Under the pieces are notes generated by a model. It was not told the DNA's origin. It did not search any database and worked only from the letters and a program-made list of their open reading frames with translations. From NCBI GenBank assembly GCA_030432255.1, contig JAUIHS010000004.1, positions 62,001 through 126,000 of the forward strand: 64,000 bases of DNA, given 5' to 3'. The stretch comes from Phycisphaerae bacterium (GTDB lineage: Bacteria; Planctomycetota; Phycisphaerae; Phycisphaerales; UBA1924). Shown here piece after piece: positions 20,673-29,228 of the stretch; positions within the stretch are counted from its first letter, which is position 1, and each line of letters opens with the position of its first letter. A program made the position numbers and the translations under genes.

Positions 20673-21481
20673 GGGGTGTGACGTTCCGTGCCGGTTTCAC
20701 GCTGGTCGAACTGCTGGTGGTGATCGCGATCGTCGGCGTGTTGCTGGGTCTGCTGCTGCCGACGTTGGGTCGGGCGCGTGAGACGGCGCGCACCACGATG
20801 TGCGCTTCGAACCAGCGTCAATTGATTTACGCATGGTCGCTCTATGCGCAGGACTACGAGGACCGCGCCATGCCACTGGCGTACACCGATGCGTCGGACG
20901 TGGGCACCGGCGATGCGCGGTACTGGTGGGGGTCGGCGGGGAACGTGTCGCAGGAGGTGGATTACGGGCGTGGCTTCCTGGCGCCGTACATGGGCGACGG
21001 GCTGCGCGAGGGCTCGGTCTTCGAGTGTCCAAGTCAGCCGTGGGGGAGCTACCGGGCGCAGGGGCGGGCGCGGACGATCACATCGACGTACGGCTACAAC
21101 GGCTATTACCTGTGTCCACCGAAGACACCGGGCTGGAACTGGACCATCGGCGGTCAGCGCTGGAAACGGATCTCGGATGTCCGGCAGCCGACGTCGCTCT
21201 TCGTCTTTGCGGATACGCTGCTGCCCGGCTCGCCCCCGGCCAACAATGCGCTGCTGGACCCGCCGATGCTGTACTCCGGTGGCGGTTCGTGGACGATAAA
21301 CTTCTCGCCGACGACTGCATTTCGGCATGCGGGTGCGGCGTCGGTCACGGCGCGGGCGGATGCGAGCGTCGTACCGGTTCCGGCGGAGCGCTCCTGGCTC
21401 GTGCATCCGGAACAGCGCATCGGATCGGTGGGAACATCGAATGATCCGCATTACGTCCCGGACTGGGAGCGGTGGGATTGA
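20669..21481 (+). CDS. Pseudopilin in the B12-riboswitch operon
   Basis: 270 residues with prepilin signal [23 protein letters not shown] after a short basic leader (MRGVTFRA), then [18 protein letters not shown], the same helix pattern as the paralogue at 14420. The C-terminal half has FADTLLPG and [17 protein letters not shown], the counterpart of the DGH-type motif, here degenerate. GTG 20669 overlaps the stop of the propeller gene, so the two are tightly coupled. It may provide the surface scaffold for the operon's secreted proteins (inference). Confidence 0.82.
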   Translation: MRGVTFRAGFTLVELLVVIAIVGVLLGLLLPTLGRARETARTTMCASNQRQLIYAWSLYAQDYEDRAMPLAYTDASDVGTGDARYWWGSAGNVSQEVDYGRGFLAPYMGDGLREGSVFECPSQPWGSYRAQGRARTITSTYGYNGYYLCPPKTPGWNWTIGGQRWKRISDVRQPTSLFVFADTLLPGSPPANNALLDPPMLYSGGGSWTINFSPTTAFRHAGAASVTARADASVVPVPAERSWLVHPEQRIGSVGTSNDPHYVPDWERWD

Positions 21482-21483
21482 TG

Positions 21484-21556
21484 GTGTGGGGAGCGGGGCG
21501 CGGGGAGCGGGGTGCGGGGAGTGCATGTCTGTCACTCGTCCCTCGTCCCTCATCCC
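21484..21556. repeat. G-rich/CCCTCGT composite repeat
   Basis: Right after the pseudopilin stop, GGGGAGCGGGG/CGCGGGGAG units on the left are followed by CACTCGTCCCTCGTCCCTCATCCC on the right, which is partly complementary. It closes the B12 operon and precedes the rnhA promoter; it may work as a transcript end. Confidence 0.65.
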
Positions 21557-21558
21557 GC

Positions 21559-21564
21559 TACACT
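21559..21564 (+). promoter_or_regulatory. -10-like hexamer 8 bases before rnhA
   Basis: TACACT ends 8 bases before the ATG, and no Shine-Dalgarno fits between them. Transcription would start at or next to the start codon. Confidence 0.4.
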
Positions 21565-21572
21565 CTGTCACC

Positions 21573-22019
21573 ATGAGTGACTCACTTCCGGAAGTCCAGC
21601 TCTTTACCGACGGTGCCTGCTCAGGCAACCCCGGTCCGGGTGGATGGGCGTACATTCTTCGGACCACCGATGCATCTGTTGAGGCGTCGGGTGGTGAATC
21701 GCCAACAACCAACAACCGCATGGAACTCACCGCCGTCATCGAGGGCCTTCGCGCACTCGAGGCGCCGAGCCGGGTCGAGGTCTGGTCCGACAGCCAGTAC
21801 GTGCTGAAGGGACTCGACGAGTGGATGGACAACTGGAAGAAACGCGGCTGGAAAACGGCGGCGAAGAAGCCGGTCAAGAACGTCGAGTTGTGGAAGATTC
21901 TCGACGACCTGCGACGGGTTCACACCCTGTCATTCCACTGGGTCCGCGGACACAGCGATCATCCTGAGAACGAGCGGTGCGATGAACTGGCGGTGGCCGC
22001 CAGGGATCGGTTCGCCTGA
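21573..22019 (+). CDS. rnhA: Ribonuclease HI
   Basis: 148 residues. Cuts RNA in RNA-DNA hybrids, removing primers and R-loops. The acidic metal site is visible: D in LFTDGACSGNPGPGGW, E in NNRMELTAVIEGL, D in VWSDSQYV and the late D in NERCDELA, plus the basic handle region DNWKKRGWKT and HWVRGHSDHPEN. ATG 21573 matches the family N terminus; the longer frame runs through a G-rich repeat and is rejected. It stands alone, convergent with the small membrane protein at 22036. Confidence 0.95.
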   Translation: MSDSLPEVQLFTDGACSGNPGPGGWAYILRTTDASVEASGGESPTTNNRMELTAVIEGLRALEAPSRVEVWSDSQYVLKGLDEWMDNWKKRGWKTAAKKPVKNVELWKILDDLRRVHTLSFHWVRGHSDHPENERCDELAVAARDRFA

Positions 22020-22035
22020 GCCGGCCGGCCGTCGA

Positions 22036-22380
22036 TCACGCGGCGGCCCGAGGTTCGACATCTTCGGCCATCTCGACTCCGGGGGGGCCGGACTTGTCGA
22101 AACGTCCGAACGTCCCGTCCCGGCGTGCTGCCTCGACCTCTTCCTCGGGGACGATGTCGCTCTCATCCAGCATGACTTCCTCCCCGGACCTCATCCTCCG
22201 GAGTTGCTCGATCCGCATGTCGTGCTGTCGGCGGGTCTTGAAAGCCTCGACCTTGATGCCGTGGAACGTCTTTTCCTCATCCAGACGAAAGGCGAAGGTG
22301 TAGAGGATCCCGAGGACGGCGGCACCGATGACGACCACGTTCGCGAACAGGTAGGCGGGTTCGAGTCCGGGATCACCCAT
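22036..22380 (-). CDS. Small membrane protein, divergent from the large ABC-associated protein
   Basis: 114 residues from ATG 22380: one transmembrane helix near the N terminus (YLFANVVVIGAAVLGILYTFAFRL), then a charged cytoplasmic tail (EEKTFHGIKVEAFKTRRQHDMRIEQL, and acidic DESDIVPEEEVEAARR). No family recognised. A start at 22449 is possible but would overlap the divergent gene. The palindromic GTATAC at 22421-22426 could serve as -10 for both directions. Confidence 0.62.
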   Translation of the reverse strand: MGDPGLEPAYLFANVVVIGAAVLGILYTFAFRLDEEKTFHGIKVEAFKTRRQHDMRIEQLRRMRSGEEVMLDESDIVPEEEVEAARRDGTFGRFDKSGPPGVEMAEDVEPRAAA

Positions 22381-22421
22381 GCACTCTGGATCGGTCGGGG
22401 GAATCCGGGACTTGATGCGGG

Positions 22422-22427
22422 TATACT
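22422..22427 (+). promoter_or_regulatory. -10 hexamer 6 bases before GTG 22434
   Basis: TATACT is separated by only 6 bases from the GTG start of the downstream gene, implying a leaderless mRNA. The sequence GTATAC is self-complementary, so the reverse strand also shows TATACC facing the divergent gene. Confidence 0.5.
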
Positions 22428-22433
22428 TCCCCG

Positions 22434-24956
22434 GTGGATATCCGGACACTTCTCACAGCAGTTCGATGCCTTCTCCTGATCCTGGGCGTGATCGGTGCGC
22501 CCGCGGCACTCGGCCAGTCTGCCACGCCGGAGGCCCCCGGTGCCGAACTCTTCGGGGATGAGGGCGCAGAATCGGCCGAAGAGGAGGAGCAGACCGGCCC
22601 GGAGCGTTCGGAGGTCGCGATCCGTGTGGCCCAGTTCGGCGTCGGCGATGCCCTGCGGCCCGGCGACTACTTCGGCCTGCGGCTGCAACTGGCCGACACC
22701 CGGGCCGAGGCGCGGAATGTCGTGCTGAGACTGCACATCCCGGACCCCGATGGCGACACCGTGCTCCAGCAGGTCTGGCGCGGTCTGACCCCCGGGAACT
22801 ACGAGGACTTCTGGGTGTACGGCCTGCTGCCGCCGGATTTCCAGAAGGGCGACTACTTCACCGTCACGGTGCACGAGATGGATGGCGACGATCCGGAGAA
22901 TGGTGTCGGTCGGCGCATTGCATCCACCCGCATCGAGGCCGGTGGTCGTCAGAACAACCAGGTGCAGGTGTACTCGACGCTCGATAATCGCGGCTCGGTC
23001 GACCGCCTCATCGGCATCATTCACGAGGACATCAGCCAGCGCAAGCGGGTGCGTGGACTTGAGCAGTACACCAACCCGTCCCTGTTCCTGCAGGACACGA
23101 TTGTCACGCAGCACCAGCCCATCAAGCTGAGATCCGGCCTGGATCCGATGCGCCTTCCGGATCGGTGGATGGGCCTGGCGCCGTACGAGGTGCTCATCGT
23201 CAACCAGGTGAGCCCTTCGGAGTTCGATGACGCCCGCGGCTCGGCACTGCGCGAGTGGGTGCAGCGTGGCGGTCATCTGATCGTCTTGCTGCGCCATCCC
23301 GGGCAGGCATGGTTCGGCACGCCCCACGGCCTCGCGGACCTCGTGCCCCGTGCGACACTGCTGACCATCAACGATGCGGACCTCGAAGAGTACCGCGACC
23401 TGCTGACCACCAAGTCACTGAAAGAACGGGATGAACCGTTCCCGAAGCCCGTGCCATTGTTTGCCTTCAGTGCCGATCCGGATGCCGAACGCGCCGAAGC
23501 GATACCGCTGCTGAGTGGACCGGATGGCTGTGTCGTGATGCGGCGACTGGTGGGCGCGGGCATGGTGACCTTCGTCGGACTTCAGACAGAGGCCGCCGGA
23601 TCGCACCTGCGGGCGGACGCGTTCTGGCATCGTCTGCTGGGCAACCGCTTCTCCGTGCCCGATCCCAAGCGAGATGAGCGCGGCAATCTCGAGCGCTACG
23701 AGGTGCGCGGCACACCGGATCAGACGGTGGCGGACCGGGACATCGCGACCGAGATCGCGCGTAGCCGGACGGCGGGTCTGGGCGTGCTCCTCGCTCTCGT
23801 GATCTTCGGGCTCTATTGGGTGATTGCCGGCCCCGGCGGGTTCGCGTTCCTCAAGGCGTACCATTGGGCGCGTCATGCGTGGATCTTCTTTGTCGGCATC
23901 TCACTTGTCTTCACGGCGGTCGCGTGGATGGGCGCGACGCTGATGCGTCCGAGTCTCATCACGGGGTCCCACCTCACGCTGTACGACCACGTGTACGGGC
24001 AGGATGTCGATCGGGCGCGCATGTGGGTGGGCGTGCTGCTGCCGCGATACGGCGATCAGTCTGTCCGGGTGGGGACTGATGAGGACGACACCGAGTTGCA
24101 CCAGTCGATTCAGCCGTGGGCGAACCCACTGGAACTGGAGAATCATGCCTTCCCGGATGCACGGGCGTACGCGATCGCCTCGAACCGACCGGATCGCGTG
24201 CGCGTGCCCACGCGCTCGACGATGAAGCAGTTCCAGGTGGACTGGGCTGGTCCGATGATGGACGGGATGCTGGCGCCGAACCCGGACAATCCGCCCCGTA
24301 TCGACAAGGACGGCCGGTTGCAGGGCGCCTTCTCGCACAGCTTCGAGGGCGAACTGCACGACGTGCGGATCATCTATGTCCGCGGCCAGTTGTCATCGGA
24401 AGACTGGAAGCGGCAGCGCAATCAGGACAGGACCGGGATCCTGCTCGCGGACTCGTGGGCGTGGCAACTCGGCCAGACGCTGGGGCCGGACGTCGAGTTT
24501 GATTTCGAGGATCCTGACCGGGACATCAGGTACAGTTCACAGGCGCGCTTCGAGCGACTCTCGCGCGTTCTCACCCAGGCGATTCGCGGCGGTCTGATTG
24601 ACAACACGACGTCCAGTTCCGCGGGGAGCCCGGGTGACGTCTACGCCGCGCTGTCGCTGCATTCCGTGCTGCAGCCCCCGGACTTCGTTGAGACGGGTCC
24701 CGATGCGATTCGCAAGCGCGTCATGACCCGAGGAACGCACGGATGGGACCTCGGCAAGTGGTTCACGCAGCCGTGCCTCATCGTCATCGGCCAGCTTGAG
24801 GGGCACGCTGGTCCGATTCCCATGTCCGTCGACGGTCGTCCGCTTCAGAACGAGGGGCGAACTGTCGTGCGTTGGATTTACCCGCTTGAGCCGAACCCAC
24901 CGGTCTTCTCCGGAGATGCCGAAGATGGCGATGATCGAGACGATCAATCTATGTAA
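22434..24956 (+). CDS. Large membrane protein linked to an ABC ATPase
   Basis: 840 residues. A signal peptide (TLLTAVRCLLLILGVIGAPAALG) is followed by an extracytoplasmic region with beta-rich N part (~60-170) and a Rossmann/GATase-like part (~230-430, with YEVLIVNQVSPSEF and LREWVQRGGHLIVLL). Two central helices follow (~444-463 LGVLLALVIFGLYWVIAG; ~477-500 AWIFFVGISLVFTAVAWM), then a long soluble C-terminal half. The overlap with the ABC ATPase gene suggests a membrane partner of an exporter, loosely like GldG-type proteins; this is inference. GTG 22434 is the only start that keeps the whole signal peptide. Confidence 0.75.
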   Translation: MDIRTLLTAVRCLLLILGVIGAPAALGQSATPEAPGAELFGDEGAESAEEEEQTGPERSEVAIRVAQFGVGDALRPGDYFGLRLQLADTRAEARNVVLRLHIPDPDGDTVLQQVWRGLTPGNYEDFWVYGLLPPDFQKGDYFTVTVHEMDGDDPENGVGRRIASTRIEAGGRQNNQVQVYSTLDNRGSVDRLIGIIHEDISQRKRVRGLEQYTNPSLFLQDTIVTQHQPIKLRSGLDPMRLPDRWMGLAPYEVLIVNQVSPSEFDDARGSALREWVQRGGHLIVLLRHPGQAWFGTPHGLADLVPRATLLTINDADLEEYRDLLTTKSLKERDEPFPKPVPLFAFSADPDAERAEAIPLLSGPDGCVVMRRLVGAGMVTFVGLQTEAAGSHLRADAFWHRLLGNRFSVPDPKRDERGNLERYEVRGTPDQTVADRDIATEIARSRTAGLGVLLALVIFGLYWVIAGPGGFAFLKAYHWARHAWIFFVGISLVFTAVAWMGATLMRPSLITGSHLTLYDHVYGQDVDRARMWVGVLLPRYGDQSVRVGTDEDDTELHQSIQPWANPLELENHAFPDARAYAIASNRPDRVRVPTRSTMKQFQVDWAGPMMDGMLAPNPDNPPRIDKDGRLQGAFSHSFEGELHDVRIIYVRGQLSSEDWKRQRNQDRTGILLADSWAWQLGQTLGPDVEFDFEDPDRDIRYSSQARFERLSRVLTQAIRGGLIDNTTSSSAGSPGDVYAALSLHSVLQPPDFVETGPDAIRKRVMTRGTHGWDLGKWFTQPCLIVIGQLEGHAGPIPMSVDGRPLQNEGRTVVRWIYPLEPNPPVFSGDAEDGDDRDDQSM

Positions 24957-25896
24957 GGAATACGGGGACCTCGTCGCCCTCAATAACCTCAACCTGGCCA
25001 TCCAGGAAGGGGATTGCTACGGCTTCATCGGCCCCAACGGCGCCGGGAAGACCACGACGATCAAGATCCTCGCGACCCTGCTCAAGCCGACGCGCGGGCA
25101 GGCCATGATCGATGGGTTGACGGTGGGGTACCAGAACCGGCAGATCCGGCCGCGAATCGGATACGTGCCCGACTTCATGGGTGCGTACGAGGACATGGTC
25201 GTCACGGAGTACCTGGAGTTCTTCGCGGCCGCCTACAACATCCACGGCTCCCATCGCAAGCGCGTGGTGGCGGACGTGCTCGACCTCACGGACCTGAACT
25301 ACAAGTCCAGCGCGGAAGTGAATTCACTGAGCCGCGGCATGCAGCAGCGTCTCTCCGTGGCGCGTGTGCTGCTCCACGACCCGAAGGTGCTGCTGATGGA
25401 CGAGCCGGCATCGGGTCTTGACCCCCGCGCCCGCATCGAGATCCGCGAACTGCTCAAGGAACTCAAGCGGATGGGCAAGACGATCATCATCTCAAGCCAC
25501 ATCCTTCACGAGCTTTCGGAGTTGTGCAATACCGTCGGCATCATCGAGCGCGGCGAGCTGATCTTCAGCGGCACGGTCAAGGAGATCATGCGCAAGGCGC
25601 AGGTGGAGCACATCCTGCACATCTCAGTCGCGGAGCGCACGCAGGATGCGGCGAAGCTTCTGCACGGCATGCCGGGCGTGACGCGCGTGAGCATCGAAGA
25701 GGACGACCAGCCGGTGAACCATTCGGCAGGCGCCCGCTACATCATCGAGATCGCGGTGGAGGATGCCTCGTCAACGAACGTGAGCGACATCCCCAACCGG
25801 CTCGTCAACGCCGGCTTCCGCCTGGTCCAGTTCACCGAAGAGCGCGTGAACCTGGAAACAGCCTTCATGCGGTTGACGCAGGGGTTGGTGCAGTAG
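24925..25896 (+). CDS. ABC transporter ATP-binding protein
   Basis: 323 residues. Walker A GPNGAGKTTT, Q-loop region GYVPDFMG, signature LSRGMQQRLSVAR, Walker B VLLMDEPASGLDP and switch histidine in IIISSHILHEL are all intact. The C-terminal extension (~215-323) resembles the extra domain of CcmA/NatA/GldA-like export ATPases. Start ATG 24925 has GGAG 9 bases upstream and lies inside the 3' end of the large membrane-protein gene, implying coupled translation. No classical permease gene follows, so the membrane subunit is either the upstream protein or encoded elsewhere. Confidence 0.9.
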   Translation: MAMIETINLCKEYGDLVALNNLNLAIQEGDCYGFIGPNGAGKTTTIKILATLLKPTRGQAMIDGLTVGYQNRQIRPRIGYVPDFMGAYEDMVVTEYLEFFAAAYNIHGSHRKRVVADVLDLTDLNYKSSAEVNSLSRGMQQRLSVARVLLHDPKVLLMDEPASGLDPRARIEIRELLKELKRMGKTIIISSHILHELSELCNTVGIIERGELIFSGTVKEIMRKAQVEHILHISVAERTQDAAKLLHGMPGVTRVSIEEDDQPVNHSAGARYIIEIAVEDASSTNVSDIPNRLVNAGFRLVQFTEERVNLETAFMRLTQGLVQ

Positions 25897-25901
25897 GGGT
25901 A

Positions 25902-25926
25902 GGCACTTGGCACTGAGGCATTCGGG
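25902..25926. repeat. GGCATTCGG-family repeat, left flank of the zinc-ribbon gene
   Basis: GGCACTTGGCACTGAGGCATTCGG follows the ABC ATPase stop. An inverted relative lies at 26673-26696 on the other side of the intervening gene. Confidence 0.6.
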
Positions 25927-25957
25927 CTCGTTGGATTGATCAAGAGGCGATGAGATC

Positions 25958-26635
25958 ATGCGGGCGCGGACTGCAATCACGGTGGGGAGCATCGCGATTG
26001 CTCTGTGGCTGGTGTTTCTTGCTCACACAGCGATTTTCGTGAAACCATGGCGCTCCTTGAACGGGGCCGGATCCTGGTGGATCGAAGTGGTCGTCGAATT
26101 CAACCAAGCCAATGAGGTCCGAGCCTGGGTCGCTTCAGATCAGGAATATGTACCGTCGCCCGATGTGACAGCGGCGCGATTGCGACTTGCGGCTGGTCCA
26201 GACTACGCCGGTCCCTGGACGCCAAGAGGTGCGGAGTGGGACCTTCGTCACCACATCTTTGACGATCCGGACAACGCCGCCTGGCGCATCAATGATGACC
26301 CCAGCGTCCAGGCCGCAATCCACGATGCTCTGGTTCGGGAGCGCGACACGAACCGGTATTCAATGGACCCGGCTCTCCCTGAGCGATATGCAGCCCACGC
26401 CGGCGGCAGACTGGTTGTACACTTCGGGCCCGGCGCATTGTTGCACGACGGTATCTCTCTGCTGCTCGCTGGCGGGGCGAGCCTGATGACCTTGCTGCTC
26501 ATGGCGGCAGCCGCGGTTTGGGCAATGCGGTGGGGGCGTCGCCGCTACCGCGCCAGGCGAGGTCACTGCGAAGTCTGCAACTATGATCTCAGCGGTGGTT
26601 CAGGCTCCTGCCCCGAGTGCGGCCAACGGTATTAG
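25958..26635 (+). CDS. Membrane protein with C-terminal zinc ribbon
   Basis: 225 residues: N-terminal membrane helix (ITVGSIAIALWLVFLAHTAIF), extracytoplasmic domain (~30-165), second helix (~170-190, LLLAGGASLMTLLLMAAAAVW), a basic stretch, and a C-terminal zinc ribbon CEVCNYDLSGGSGSCPECG. The CxxC-YDLxG-CPECG form is characteristic of planctomycetal proteins. A relative with the same layout and shared DPxVxAAIHxALVR segment is encoded at 30805. Function unknown. It is bracketed by inverted GGCATTCGG repeats. Confidence 0.75.
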   Translation: MRARTAITVGSIAIALWLVFLAHTAIFVKPWRSLNGAGSWWIEVVVEFNQANEVRAWVASDQEYVPSPDVTAARLRLAAGPDYAGPWTPRGAEWDLRHHIFDDPDNAAWRINDDPSVQAAIHDALVRERDTNRYSMDPALPERYAAHAGGRLVVHFGPGALLHDGISLLLAGGASLMTLLLMAAAAVWAMRWGRRRYRARRGHCEVCNYDLSGGSGSCPECGQRY

Positions 26636-26672
26636 CTCGGGCCACAATGTGCGATGTGCTCAACCCCGAGCG

Positions 26673-26696
26673 CCTCAATGCCAGGTGCCGAATGCC
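26673..26696. repeat. Inverted GGCATTCGG-family repeat, right flank of the zinc-ribbon gene
   Basis: CTCAATGCCAGGTGCCGAATGCC, the reverse complement of the type at 25902, lies between the zinc-ribbon gene and the stop of the convergent sulfotransferase. Confidence 0.6.
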
Positions 26697-27586
26697 TACG
26701 CATACTTCCACCACTCGTGAATATCGATACCTGTCAGGTCGGCGAAGCGCTGGTTGTCTTCGACGAACTTCTGGCGGGCGAGTTGGGCGGACTCTTCGTC
26801 CATCGGCGGGTAGTCGGCGGCCTTCATGTTGAAGCGGTTGATGACGCCGGTGGCCAGCTTGCGGGCGCGCCAGAAGCGGCGGTACTTGAAGTGGATCTCG
26901 AGGTTGCCGTCCTCGTCGTACTGCGAGTTCTCTTCGGGCTTGCCGGCCACGGAGAGGTGTTCGTACGCGAAGCGCTGCAATGCCATCGAGCGTGGAATGC
27001 GGTGCGTGTTCTTGCGTTCGCCGGCGATGGCGCACTTGAAGGTGGGGTCGACGCCGATGAAGTTCCAGATTTTCTCCAGCGTCTCCTGCGGCGCCTTGTT
27101 GAGTTGCTCCGTCAGCAGGAGGTGGCAGTTCTCCCGGCCGAAAACGTCGAAGCAGTCTTCAAGGAACTTGGCGTAGCGGCCGCGTTCCCAGAAGTGTCGG
27201 CAGTCGGGGTTGTCGAGGGCGTCGCGAAAGGACCCGACGACGCGTCCCTTGCGGTAGCCGTGCCAGTAGTTGGAGTAGGCGCGCTTCACGGGGTCACGGA
27301 AGATGAAGATCATCCGGATCTCCGGGATGCCGGTCTTGATGCGTTCGGCGATGTAGCGTCCGTGCATGTAGGAGGGCGTGGTCTCGCCGACCGCCTTCTC
27401 GTCGGTGACGTGGGCGAAGTAGGTGGCGTAGTGGTCGAGGCCCTTGGAGTAGAGGGTGTCGGTGTCCCAGAAATGCGTCTGCTTGGGGCGCGACATCCCC
27501 ACCTCGGGATGCTCGTCAAGGTAGGCGTGCAGACTGGTGGAGGCGCATTTCGCGGCTCCGCCGATGATGAACGTGGGAAGGGTCAT
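26696..27586 (-). CDS. PAPS-dependent sulfotransferase
   Basis: 296 residues of the heparan-sulfate/carbohydrate sulfotransferase type. The 5'-phosphosulfate loop is visible at the N terminus (GGAAKCASTSLHAYL) and the 3'-phosphate motif follows (FIFRDPVKRAYSNYWHG). It transfers sulfate from PAPS to a sugar acceptor. It lies 22 bases downstream of the Wzy-like polymerase on the same strand, pointing to sulfation of an exported polysaccharide. The acceptor sugar cannot be read from sequence. Confidence 0.88.
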   Translation of the reverse strand: MTLPTFIIGGAAKCASTSLHAYLDEHPEVGMSRPKQTHFWDTDTLYSKGLDHYATYFAHVTDEKAVGETTPSYMHGRYIAERIKTGIPEIRMIFIFRDPVKRAYSNYWHGYRKGRVVGSFRDALDNPDCRHFWERGRYAKFLEDCFDVFGRENCHLLLTEQLNKAPQETLEKIWNFIGVDPTFKCAIAGERKNTHRIPRSMALQRFAYEHLSVAGKPEENSQYDEDGNLEIHFKYRRFWRARKLATGVINRFNMKAADYPPMDEESAQLARQKFVEDNQRFADLTGIDIHEWWKYA

Positions 27587-27608
27587 GGGGTGCGGCTCGG
27601 CTCAGGCG

Positions 27609-29228
27609 TCAGGACTCATTCGCGGGGACGGCGTCGTGATCGACGTCATCGTAGCCATAGTCGGCCCACTCGGCATACTCATCCTCTTCCAGCCACTCAT
27701 CCTCATCCGTCCACCCATCGAGGTGCGCGGTGGCGAGGTCCATGGGGTCGGCGGGAGGCGGGTTGAAGAGGTACTTCAGGTTGAAGAAGTAGATGGCCCA
27801 GAAGGGGAGCGAGAAGTAGAAGGCGAAGATGATCGTGCCCACACCGTTCTTGGTCACGCGGACCATGTTGACGCTGACCAGGGCGGCGAACACGATCCAG
27901 GCGATCTGGTAGCGGCGACGTTCATCGCCGACCATCACGTTGTGGAACCACTTGACGAGAAAGCCGTAGACGAAGGGGCAGAAGACCACGCCGAGGAAGC
28001 CGAAGTTGATGTAGAACTCGGAGAAGATGGAAGGCGTCAGGGTGAAGTTGGCCTGCTGCTGCGGCATCAGGTGGCCCATGTACACCTGGCTGCCGGACTC
28101 GAAGAGCTCGTACTGCTGGGGCCAGATAAACGCGGGGATGATGTAGAAGACGGTGCCGAATGTCCGCCCGTACTGGAGCGGGATCTTGTCCGGGACCTCC
28201 TGGATCACCTCCGCAAGGTGGATCCAGAACATGAAAGGCTGAACGAACTGCAGCAGGATGCCGCCGATCGAACTGGTGCCCGCCTTGTAGATCTGTACGG
28301 CTTCACCGATATCGCCGCCCGTCTGGCGCATCAGCACCCAGAAACTTAACAGAAGCACGATGAAGGCCCCGGCCGGGATCCACACCGTGATGGGGATGCG
28401 ATCCGTATGCCGGAAGCGCCACACGATCAGGGCACCGAGGAAGAGGATGCCCACGAAACTGCGCGAACCGTGCAGCAGCAGGATGCCCGTCAGCAGACCG
28501 ATCATCACCAGCGAGATGGGATTGATCCCGTTGCGTGAGAAGTAAAGCAGGGCGCCGACATAGGCGAACTTGGCGAGGTGGTAGATCGTGCCGCCGGCGG
28601 CGGTGACGTTCGTCCGCCGCTGCTGGCCCATGTTCTCAAGCGCTTCACCGACGCCGCCGCCGACTGCGAACATGTACGTCCAGGCCAGGATGCCCACCGC
28701 CCAGAACGCGATCGCCATCCAGTTGAAGTTCCGCATCACCTCGGGCGTATCGGAGAAGTACCACTCCAGCCCCCGGGGCATCCGTTTCTTCTTCGGTCCG
28801 AAACGCCAGCCGAGCAGGTAGAAGAAAACGCCCGTCAGACTGACTACCGCGGCCTGGAAGAACTCGTCCGCAGAAAGAGGCCGTTTGTACAGGTACGACT
28901 CCATCCGCACCGCAACCACGGCGACCGGGGCCGCGCAGTAGATGAGAAAGAGCGATGCGAGCACGAAGGCGTGCGGCGAGTACCACGGCACCTCACCGGT
29001 GAGCACCTTGCTGATGGGGAGCGCGAGGAGGGCACCGATCGCCGCGACGACCAGGTATCCGGGCGCGTAGTCATCCTGTTGTCCCCCGACGATGTAGAGG
29101 AACACGGCCCCCACGACAATCCCGATGAGGGCAAGCCCGATGGCCTTCCAGTTCGGCACGAGGTCAGTCTTCTCCTGTGCCCCATCCGGTGTTCCAGCAC
29201 CGAACAGGATCATGACGCTCACGGACAC
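27609..29228 (-). CDS. O-antigen/oligosaccharide repeat-unit polymerase (Wzy-like)
   Basis: 539 residues with about a dozen hydrophobic segments and a large extracytoplasmic loop in the second half (around YGRTFGTVFYIIPAFIWPQQYE and SIFSEFYINFGFLG), as in Wzy polymerases. The FSEFYxNFG segment is typical of the O-antigen polysaccharide polymerase family. The C-terminal 45 residues are a very acidic cytoplasmic tail (DEDEWLEEDEYAEWADYGYDD). It should join lipid-linked repeat units on the periplasmic face. Followed by the sulfotransferase. The start is uncertain between GTG 29228 and ATG 29213. Confidence 0.82.
   Translation of the reverse strand: MSVSVMILFGAGTPDGAQEKTDLVPNWKAIGLALIGIVVGAVFLYIVGGQQDDYAPGYLVVAAIGALLALPISKVLTGEVPWYSPHAFVLASLFLIYCAAPVAVVAVRMESYLYKRPLSADEFFQAAVVSLTGVFFYLLGWRFGPKKKRMPRGLEWYFSDTPEVMRNFNWMAIAFWAVGILAWTYMFAVGGGVGEALENMGQQRRTNVTAAGGTIYHLAKFAYVGALLYFSRNGINPISLVMIGLLTGILLLHGSRSFVGILFLGALIVWRFRHTDRIPITVWIPAGAFIVLLLSFWVLMRQTGGDIGEAVQIYKAGTSSIGGILLQFVQPFMFWIHLAEVIQEVPDKIPLQYGRTFGTVFYIIPAFIWPQQYELFESGSQVYMGHLMPQQQANFTLTPSIFSEFYINFGFLGVVFCPFVYGFLVKWFHNVMVGDERRRYQIAWIVFAALVSVNMVRVTKNGVGTIIFAFYFSLPFWAIYFFNLKYLFNPPPADPMDLATAHLDGWTDEDEWLEEDEYAEWADYGYDDVDHDAVPANES

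Noticed and set aside
20114..21877. A 587-residue minus-strand frame spanning the propeller, pseudopilin and rnhA
   Set aside because: It crosses three well supported genes antisense and has no recognisable domain.
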